Both the position numbers and the translations under genes were made by a program. The notes beneath the pieces were generated by a model. The model was not told the DNA's origin. It saw only the letters and a list, made by a program, of their open reading frames with translations, and did no database searches. DNA of 64,000 nt from Acanthopleura granulata. Lineage: Eukaryota > Mollusca > Polyplacophora > Chitonida > Chitonidae. Below are positions 55,870-64,000 of the stretch, piece by piece; within the stretch, counting starts at the first letter, position 1; each line of letters starts with the position of its first letter. The stretch spans positions 2,542,001-2,606,000 of the forward strand of contig JABBOT010000037.1 in assembly GCA_016165875.1 (NCBI GenBank). Reading direction: 5' to 3'.

Positions 55870-57490
55870 ATTTCAATAAAAAGAACACACAAGTATTATT
55901 ATCAGATGCAAATAGGAATCACAAAGAGGTGTTCGTGTGATGTTGTGATACTCACACATGAGAAATGTGATGTTGAAATTGTGCGAATTTCATTTGATCC
56001 TGGACTTTAGAGCAAAGTACTAAGCAAGTTACTCACCTTTCACAAACTGCACATCCCTCCATTATTGTAACAAAAGCAGCAGGCAATTATTTACCGAAAG
56101 TTTGCTGATTGCCCTTGGTATTACATTGTATGTACACTGTTCCGAGCGGGCATATATGAAGGGTGGTCCACTCCATCCTCGCCGGCGTTTGACAGGAGGC
56201 TGCAACTGTTATGGGTTTCATTCCTGCCAGGGACAGTGAATTTCCACTATTCTCTCTTTTCATATCAGGGAGTTATCTGTTCCTGTGTTTTGTGTTTCTG
56301 GTTTAGATAAACCTGTTGTAGTACTTCTGAACTTCAACTGAAGTCTGTGAATCATTTTGACATACATTACAATCCAGAGTCGAATTATCTGTGTGTTTTC
56401 GGTCAGTTGAAATGTTTCCTAAAATGGCCTTCTAACCTACATTTCTTTTAACTGCAGCCTCGCACATATTTCTCTGATGGTTATTTATATGTGGACATTC
56501 CAGATGACCCAGCAAAGTCAGTGTGTAAAATAACCATTGGAGACATATGTATGGGTCTGTTTTGACTGATATTGAATAAAAGGATGTTCTCTATCCCTTT
56601 TCATATTATACTCTGTTCAGGTCTTCATTCTGGGCCCACTTGCAAAGGTTAATTCATATAATTAACAATATTGCTGCAGTGCTTTCGTTGAACAACTCTC
56701 AGCATGCCACTAATGGTGATCCCAGAATAAACTTTGTCCAACTGTATTTTTCTAAAATTTCAACATATTTCGTCATTAACCAGTTACCACTTCTGTATTA
56801 CATTTATTGTCATATTATTGTGAATAATGTAAATGAAAATCTGAAAGTTGGTGACTGGATGCCTGATGTTTCAATCTCAATTTTTGTCATGAAATTTAAA
56901 AATATATATCTCGACCAAGTTAATTCTCGGGTGACAGGTAACATATTTTAAGCCACAACTGAGACAGTTTCAGTAGTAATGAATATATTTCAGTTTATTT
57001 TTATTAGCTTTAACAAGCAGGATTGAAATAATTCATTATGGCTCATAACGGTAACACTCTAAATGACCTACATGTAATGCCCCAGATTTAAATTCTGCAC
57101 ACTTAAAAGCACCAAAGAATATAATTTTACATTTTGAGAAATAGTGTTAAATGAAGAATTTATTAGCATTTAAATACAATTTCAATTTGTGACATCAGGT
57201 CATTCAAGGTACCTTGCACTCAAGTATGGGAGACAACTCTAATTTTTTTAGGAGCACTCCAAGTGCCCAAATTAAATTTATGCAAATACTTAGGCATGTA
57301 AAATTATCATGATCTTATGTATTTTCTATAAAGGGAATATTCTTTACTTCAACTAAAGTCATTTCTCACAAGTGTTGATTGACTGTCACTTTCTCGGGTG
57401 TTCATTAATTGAGTATAAAATCTTTAGGCTAAGGGTGATGCATACTTAGTCACGCTGAAGCAAAGAACAGGGATATGACTTAACCCAAGG
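55870..57490. other. No gene recognised
   Basis: AT-rich; no domain or convincing splice pair. Confidence 0.4.
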
Positions 57491-57499
57491 TATGACTGG

Positions 57500-57870
57500 A
57501 AATAGGCTATGACTCATATACGTTTGGTATGTGTCGTAGAGACCAAGTGGTTTTAAGCATTGGGCATTCTCGTCTAACACGCAGTTTTATCCTGGATGGG
57601 GGCAGTGCTCCCAAGAGTGTTGGATGCGATGCGCAATACAGCATCGAACATATCCTTGTTGACTAGACTTTGCCTGGGCAAAGATTCTGCACAGTTAACT
57701 ATTTGACTTATTTAAAAGCGTCGCTGACGATGCTGTTATTAATTTTTGAAGCTGCTGGCCTGTATAATAGAATATAGTTTATAAATATATATATTTATTT
57801 CTATGTACAAAATAAAACACAATTGTGGTTTTCGACTTATAACTGACATTTAGTTTCTTTACCTGCTATT
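57500..57870 (+). mobile_element. LINE 3' fragment, plus strand
   Basis: Decayed RNase H end (sequence near 57585 corresponds to RLT.NFILDGSSA of the full LINE) followed by 3' untranslated sequence; its tail reappears at 58265-58435 after an inserted fragment. Confidence 0.65.
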
Positions 57871-57872
57871 AA

Positions 57873-58258
57873 AATGAATGAATTATTATGGCTTAATGCC
57901 ATATCGTGGCGAGAACATGTTCAAATCAGGAAGCCTTGAATAGTTTTATACATGATGTGACGAACATTTTTTAAAACCAGTTAAAAAAACTAAATGTCAG
58001 TTAAAAGTCGTAAACCACAATTGTTTTTTATTTTACACACTGAAATTACATATATATAAAAACTGTATTCTATCATACTGCCCAACAGCCTTCAAAAAAT
58101 TAATCACAGCATCGCCAGAGACGCTGTCAAAAAAGTCAAATATAGAGTTAACTGTAGAATCTTTGCCAAATATGAGCTAAGTCAACAAGGATATGTTTGA
58201 TGCTGTATTGCGCATCACATCCAACACACTCGGGAAAACTGTTCCCATTTAACTGCTT
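57873..58258 (-). mobile_element. LINE 3' fragment, minus strand, inserted in the plus-strand one
   Basis: Starts at its (attc)n-derived end (aatgaatgaattattatggc) and carries the 3' untranslated region and end of ORF2 in inverted orientation. With its neighbour it forms an imperfect inverted repeat of about 330 bp. Confidence 0.65.
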
Positions 58259-58439
58259 CTAAAAAATGTCCGTCTGTTTTCCTTTTAATTTTGAATGTTC
58301 ATCAGATCATGTCGAAAACTATTCAAGGCTTCCTGGTTTGAACGTGTTCTCGCCACAATATGTCTGAGATATTGCCCATGAAATATCGTGAATGTCGTGA
58401 AGCCATAATCAATCATTCATTCATGTCCCAAATAGTTAG

Positions 58440-59700
58440 TAGTTTAGTAGTTTTCCTATAACCTTACTAGCAGGTAAAGTTAAACTGATGAGAACATGGC
58501 GAAGTTCCACAAAGCGATTTCAGCGTTGAGTTAATCGTAAATACTCCTATCACCTTTCCTTAAACTTTGTGATTTTTTAAGAGCCAAATGTAATTTCAAG
58601 ACCTCAGTAACCTTGGTCCTAAAATCGCTTTGTTGAACAAGGCCCTCTGGGTAAACTGTCTGATGTTCCCTGGGCTGTCTTCCTCAATCACTAATTTGAC
58701 AGTAACCCCTCATAAATGTAACTGCCTATCCTGTAACTGTGATTGTTTGAGATAGGGCTGAAACAGCTTTTTTGAAGGAGGCTCTGCAGCCAGCAGAATA
58801 CATGTAAGTTAACTGACAAATTGTCACATTAATATTTAGATAATCATGGCAGGATATATCCTGTTATGTGGCAGACTGACTGATAATGGTTTTGCTTTAA
58901 GTATGTTCTGCTGAAGAGCATTTCACCTTTATGACTGTGTCAGTGTGAAGAAACTCCCCTGAAAAAACCTTAGTAAACCTCTGACCACCGGTGTGTTGTC
59001 AACAACCCCACCACCCTCCTACACAATTTAAAGAAGCACTCAAGAAAATTTTGGCGAAAAATGTCCCAGGTCAATAAAGTCATATTGTCTGTGTATTTTA
59101 CTTCCAAAATAACTTCTTTCCATCCACATTTTGATGGTATTACCAACCTGTGCATACTATGTACATGTAGATGACATTTTGTGAAAGGTAAAACTGCTGT
59201 GCTGCTTCTCTGAAAGAATACAAACCAATTTGATTTTTTTTACTTATTTTCTGCCAAAAATCTCTGGTACAATCTTTTGAGTAAAGAATTCAGAACACTA
59301 ATTTTATTTCTTGGTACAGAAAATATCCAATGGAAGTGGTATTTCTTTCTTCATTAATATGGACCCACAACTGGTCCTTGTTTTAGTTGTATGCCAGATG
59401 TAATGTCACCGAGATTGGGTGGTCTGCAGAAGGCAGTATCTTGCAATCGCACTAAAAAATACATACATGCACACTGATTTGCATATTTGGACAAATACAA
59501 AATGTATCAAACACGATATATCAAAAAGAGGAAAAATAACACTGATGATGACTGATCCAGTGGGAAACTTTTAGCACTGGCTGCTGGAAATTAGTCAGGA
59601 ATGCACACGTCTTAAAAATTGCACTGGCATTGTTAGCCGTTGACAACGATAGTTTTTTGTCAAAGATATGAAACGATTTCATTTTTCCGATAGCTCATAC
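58440..59700. other. No gene recognised
   Basis: No recognisable coding or repeat sequence. Confidence 0.4.
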
Positions 59701-59771
59701 CAGAACATTTGAGGTGCTTTCTGAATCTGTACGTTGCCCGTCACCAGACTCAGCATCATCCCAATGAATGT
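59701..59771 (-). other. Possible minus-strand exon
   Basis: 71 bp between acceptor cttctgtttcag and donor GTATGAG. One frame is acidic (DIHWDDAESGDGQRTDSEST). It may follow the exon ending at 60443 on the same strand. Confidence 0.3.
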
Positions 59772-59817
59772 CTGAAACAGAAGTTTAACAATGCGTATTT
59801 CCAAATGATTTCACAGC

Positions 59818-60209
59818 TGATGATTGGTTGATTCATTGACTGGGTTTTTACGCCGTACTCAAGAGTATTTCACTTGAAAGATGGCTTGTCAGTGTTTCTG
59901 TGACCAGGTAGAGGAAACATCTGGGAGAAACCAGGATAAACCACCAACCATTGGCAGATTACTGACAACTTCCCCACAGGAATATTCAGAGGTGGAGCGA
60001 CGGAGGACTTTAACTATACCGCTCTGTTTTACCCTTATTTTATGGTCTGTACACTACAGTAATACAAGCATAACTGTCCCTTTCCCCACCAAAGCCCCAG
60101 GAAATAACTGGGGTGGAATATAAAAATCTACAGGCCGGACAGGGATAGAACCCAGGCCGCTCGAACAGCAATCCAACGCATTAACCGATGTGGCTATGGC
60201 TCGCAGGCC
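59818..60209 (-). mobile_element. tRNA-derived SINE
   Basis: Minus strand from 60209: ggcctgcgagccatagccac, an A-box-like tagccacatcggttaatgcg, then a good B-box (gggttctatccctg). The centre is eroded; the 3' part (actcttgagtacggcgtaaa) and a caatgaatc tail end near 59818. Confidence 0.7.
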
Positions 60210-60442
60210 TACAGTTGATGACATCATGGAGATTCCGGCACAGGACTTCGACACCCTGGGGATGCCAATATACAAAATAGATCATCAGAGAAATATGTAT
60301 ATATGTCTATGTATTAGTGTACTAGACATGCCTAAACTGAAATAGAACTAGTAGCACTGACAAACTCCAGGCACCGGTGAATAGGACTGAGCCTAATTCA
60401 TTATTGTTCATTTGTGAAAATATTAATTCCGTCATACATACC

Positions 60443-60838
60443 TGTTCCCTACGTGGTGACTGTTTTGTTATTCCAGTATCCGCCTCTGGGCCCGCTGCGG
60501 CATTTTGGTCGCAAAGGAGACGTTGTTGTTGTTGCAAATCAACAGTCTGACACAAAACGTACAGCGGGTTCTCGTTCTCCTTTTCAAAATTTGGTTACCT
60601 CTGGCTCTCTATGACGCCCTTTTGGCCCGAGTGCTATCACTAGGCTTTAAACTTCAGTCCGCCAACAAAATGCGCAGCGCATATTCGGGTGCTGTCTACT
60701 GGTTTCCAGCGACAGTCTCGCCCAATCAACCATATATACTCCCTTCGTCTCTTCAATGAAGCCTTCGAGATCCTGTAGTACGCAGTCGGGATCTTTCCTC
60801 GTACACTCCGGTACATAACAGTTCATTCGTTTACGCAT
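60443..60838 (-). other. Possible 5' exon(s) of a minus-strand host gene
   Basis: An ATG at 60838 opens MRKRMNCYVPECTRKDPDCV and LQDLEGFIEETKGVYMVDWA before a stop at 60647. Further along, a frame ending TGITKQSPRREQ meets a GTATGT donor at 60442. The two are not in one frame, so the model is unresolved. It is divergent from the plus-strand gene at 60895. Confidence 0.3.
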
Positions 60839-60859
60839 AGCAACAGGTTGTTGTTAATC

Positions 60860-60910
60860 TCCCGCCATCTTTATCACCCCAGACGAACGGAGTTATGACC
60901 TCGCGAGAGT
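60860..60910. promoter_or_regulatory. Candidate bidirectional promoter: YY1-like and TCGCGAGA motifs
   Basis: cccgccatcttt (about 60861-60872) is the inverse of AAAGATGGCGGG, the YY1 motif typical of housekeeping starts; TCGCGAGA is at 60901-60908. Both lie between divergent open exons. Confidence 0.55.
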
Positions 60911-61170
60911 CAGATTTCGACGGTGTCGGAATTCGGCCCATAAAAAATTCAAGTGTAAGTTAAAATGTTTACCTGGTTTGCTTTTTATGTCATCCAAGTT
61001 TTCTGACATGCAGACCAATGCATTCCCTGCTGACCTGCAGCTGGAACACATCCAGCGTCCTCTGCTGAAGCTCTGCCGCCGTTATCTCTGTGTTACACCG
61101 AATCCAGTGGTCGACAGCTTCGCCGTGACCAAGCTTAAACTTGTGCCGTTCAGAGAGGCTATGGGATGCT
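60895..61170 (+). CDS. Start of a host gene, two exons
   Basis: Exon 1 starts at ATG 60895 (MTSRESDFDGVGIRPIKNSS) and ends on GTAAGT at about 60955. A short intron ends at tctgacatgcag (61010). Exon 2 continues in phase 0 with TNAFPADLQLEHIQRPLLKL, CRRYLCVTPNPVVDSFAVTK. The end of exon 2 is uncertain (a weak GTAAAA near 61173). Matching phases and the promoter motifs favour a real gene. I do not recognise the protein. Confidence 0.5.
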
Positions 61171-61209
61171 CTGTAAAAAATGTAAATTCAGTATGCACAT
61201 TATAGTAGA

Positions 61210-62200
61210 ATCAACAAGTGCATCTGCAACAACTCACCAAACTTCATACAATGATATCTAAAGATGTACACTTACGTGTTGCAAGTACCACTAATATGGT
61301 AGTTGTCCACCTTTGAGAATTACCTGACAGAAACTTAGCCGAGATTGCGGCTAGCTCAAAGCTACAACCACCAACAAGAAGTATATAAATATGTATGTGG
61401 TAAAAAACAATGATACAGTGTAATTTACATTTTACATCATAATTTTCATTTTATACCATCGTACTGCAATATTGGGTTGTTGTGCTTACTGGGATTTACT
61501 AGACTGAGAAGTAGCAATAAATAAGGAACTTCAGGTAACAATTGATGAGTAAAACACATACCATTTTTTTTTAAATTAACTTTAAAGCTTTACTACATCT
61601 ACATGTAGGGCCTACGCCATAGCACCTACACGCAAAGATATGTTAACTATTCCATAAAATAACATTTTCATATGCCCTTACACACTGGCACAGTCAGACT
61701 CGATGAGATTGGGTTCAGGGCAGACGATGACTGTTCCAGAAAAATCCCCAAAACCGTTTATAACCGCAAGCTATAGCGATTTTTATTAAATTATTTTAAC
61801 ACCCACTTAAGGAATTCTCCACGTAGCGGCTGGTGGCAGATCTGCTTACGCAAAACCTTACAAAGGCCGAAAAAATTCTAATGCGAGGAAAATGTTTCAC
61901 CCACGCTAACCTCTGCCGAAAGCGATGGCTTGATGGGCATTTATTATTGACTTCTACAATATTTATCATTGCGCTGATTACTTTTACATATATATACATG
62001 TATAATAGGCAGTTCCTGCGTGTGGTTCGCCATTTTGTTTTCCTCCTCCTGCCTGATTACGGCAACACTCTCGGTAGTCTTGCCGAAAAATGGCAGTGCC
62101 GGTGTTACACGCGTGTAGTTAACATTACGTACGTGTAGAATGAACTCCACATGTCTATTGGGTGAATAGCTGAAATTTTGATATCCTGTGTTTCAGAGTA
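61210..62200. other. No gene secured
   Basis: An open stretch at 61833-61920 (LLTQNLTKAEKILMRGKCFT) looks protein-like but lacks splice or domain support. Confidence 0.35.
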
Positions 62201-62201
62201 A

Positions 62202-62261
62202 ACCACACGCGTGTCACACCCATGTAGAATGCATTCTACACAGGTGTGACACGTGTGTGGT
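62202..62261. repeat. 60-bp near-perfect palindrome
   Basis: Two 30-bp arms meet at GAATGCATTC; 27 of 30 positions pair. The arms hold CACACGCGTGTCACACC and its inverse. A partial relative (acacgcgtgtag) lies at about 62107. Confidence 0.85.
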
Positions 62262-62296
62262 ATAGTGCTGACGTTTTTCTCGTACTGTACATATCA

Positions 62297-64000
62297 GTCA
62301 TGTCGTAAGTAGCCAAAGTAGCTTTCTGCATGATCATTACCGCAATTGTCACGCTAGTTGACGGTATAATTGTATTACATCATTTCCGGGTACTCCCGCT
62401 ACGTGTAAGCAGTCAGAAACGCACTGCAGAATTCTTGCTCTAACTTTTCTACTAAGGATATGATTCGTGACTTTCTCTTGGTCAGATACCTGAGAGAGCT
62501 AACCATTTCATTTCTGTAACTCAAAGAACAACACGAGAGCAATAGAAATCATGTTTACTGTTTAATCGGTTTGTTATAATTAGTTCCACGAAAATGGTAT
62601 TCTGTATGCAAATGAGTCTTGGAAAGTCACTAATAGTCCAAGTAGATATTTAAACACGAATTTGCACAATTCTCGTATATAAGGAGTGAAAACTGAGAGT
62701 ACATGTAGCTTTGCATGTCCGCTGTAGATCACCCATCCATGATGCCACCCTGAAGTCACTTTGACTGTCCAGCTTAACTTCTGTATTTTTCTCACCCACA
62801 CGTCTATAAAACATCAGATTTACCTCAGATGCAGAATTCTTGCAGTCCTTATGATCTACCCGCGGTCTTACACCAGGACATGGCATAAAACCCGGATGGA
62901 CACAGTAGAAGTATGAGAGCTGACAAATATATGTGCTGATGTAACCAGCTCAGCCAACTTAGAATCAGTTGTGGCCAAATCCGTTGTTTTATCACATGTG
63001 CGGCAGTGGGTTTCTTGTAATTGCCTTATTTGGATACCAGGGTAGCCGAGTTTTAGGCCGTGCAAGTAATAAAAAAAAACCGCAGCCGTGCAACAAGCAG
63101 CGCCATCTGTGCTGTCACTTTTCGACACATTATCCTCGTTTTAATTAAAATCATGTTTTTAACTGATAGGTTATGCCGTGCACGTTACTAAAGAAACCAA
63201 TAGAAAGACAAGGCGCCATTACTGTTCTGTGTAGACTACCACATTTTATCACTACGACGTACAATATACGTGTGTGCGTGTCGTGGCCAAGTAACGAAGA
63301 CTGGACCCTGTATAACGGGTTATACTGGTCATTGCGTACTTACCTCTCAGATGAAACATATCATTCATTTGGTGTGGAGGATATGTGTGGTTCATACTGG
63401 TATTTTACTGTTTGGCCCGAAGTCCAGAAGGTTGGGGAGTACTTGATTACACCGTAGTGACGGCCGTTCAATGTCTAATCAGAAACCTTGCCATTCGCCT
63501 TGCACATTTCATCATTACGGTCTATAAGTTGCGTATATACCTGGCGTGGCCAAGTAACGAAGACTGGGCCCTGTATAACGGGTTATAGTGCCCATTGTGT
63601 ACTGTACCGTTCAGACGACCAATAACACTGAATCTACGGAGCATATGCATGGTTTTTACAAGTAATGTACTATGTGGCCACAAAGATAGAAAGGTCGGGG
63701 AGTATTTGATTACACCATACTGTCGGCGGTTCAACCTCTCATCACAGGCTTTGTCATTCGCTTAAATGTCGGTGAAATGAGCGTGCCGCTAGTAAACCCG
63801 GAACGTTGCCCTATCTCCAGCATGGTCGGTGTAGAGGCTGGGCAGCCACGACAGAGGCACATGAAACATTTCTTGACCCAGCACCCGGCTCTGATTATGT
63901 TAATTAGATGACAGTGTAGCCTGAAGGGTGGGAATGTAAGCATATCTATATGTGACGATAGGTATATGAAAATGTGTGTACTAAATGTAGCTGAACAGAT
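62297..64000 (+). repeat. Dispersed repeat, copy 2 (runs off the window)
   Basis: Counterpart of 6383-7781 plus 9055-9115, without the TA insertion. The segment with gtaacgaagactggaccctg occurs twice (63291 and 63554), so this copy has an internal duplication of about 260 bp. A TATA-like gtatataaggag is at 62675. No conserved coding frame. Confidence 0.75.

Noticed and set aside
1..64000. CRISPR arrays, rRNA genes, bacterial operons
   Set aside because: No regularly spaced repeat-spacer pattern, no rRNA similarity, no Shine-Dalgarno-driven gene strings; the window is eukaryotic.

Overview
The window looks like repeat-rich genomic DNA of a marine mollusc, most likely a gastropod. The clues are I-clade LINEs whose 3' tails read 'attgccgatgtggcgttaag' followed by (ATTC)n, tRNA-derived SINEs of the type common in molluscs, and short exons with GTAAGT-type donors. 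There is no operon logic and no prokaryotic signal. Most recognisable sequence is mobile: three piggyBac transposases, a Polinton/Maverick with TSD and terminal repeats plus part of a second one, a near-complete LINE, a rearranged LINE, several LINE tails, a DIRS element, a Penelope fragment, and hAT, PIF/Harbinger and SWIM/YqaJ relics.

Layout. 0.6-6 kb: SWIM exon relic, unidentified transposase-like exon, hAT C-terminus, and a TTAA-flanked piggyBac (3583-5832). 6.4-9.1 kb: a repeat that returns at 62.3-64.0 kb and carries a 1.27 kb insertion at a TA. 10.7-23.5 kb: a LINE 3' half split by a Polinton (11498-23235) flanked by CATTGG on both sides; inside it are a split small gene, a PC4-like gene broken by a second piggyBac, Harbinger pieces, a polymerase-B fragment joined in frame to a third piggyBac, and a second small gene near the right end. 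24-30 kb: LINE pieces, a SINE and a rearranged LINE. 31-37 kb: exons of a zinc-finger/tyrosine-recombinase-like family on the minus strand. 38.2-43.4 kb: a KMT5A-like SET exon, then a better preserved Polinton segment (integrase, membrane protein, PC4-like protein, two small genes, one terminus). 43.5-48.7 kb: decayed DIRS and Penelope. 48.9-54.8 kb: full-length LINE. 54.9-55.9 kb: YqaJ relic. 57-62 kb: sparse host-like sequence with LINE and SINE remnants and a possible bidirectional housekeeping promoter near 60.85 kb.

Most notable: the small genes of the Polinton family end with histone-type 3' stem-loops (for example GGTCCT-TTTC-AGGACC followed by ACCA/ACCCA and a purine-rich stretch) 35-50 nt after their stop codons. 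They start behind TATA boxes, and one of them is divergently paired with a PC4-like gene across an intergenic region holding a CTCF-like TAGATGGCGCTG motif. This suggests a mobile element that borrows the replication-dependent histone mRNA 3'-end pathway. I know of no description of this, but I could not search.
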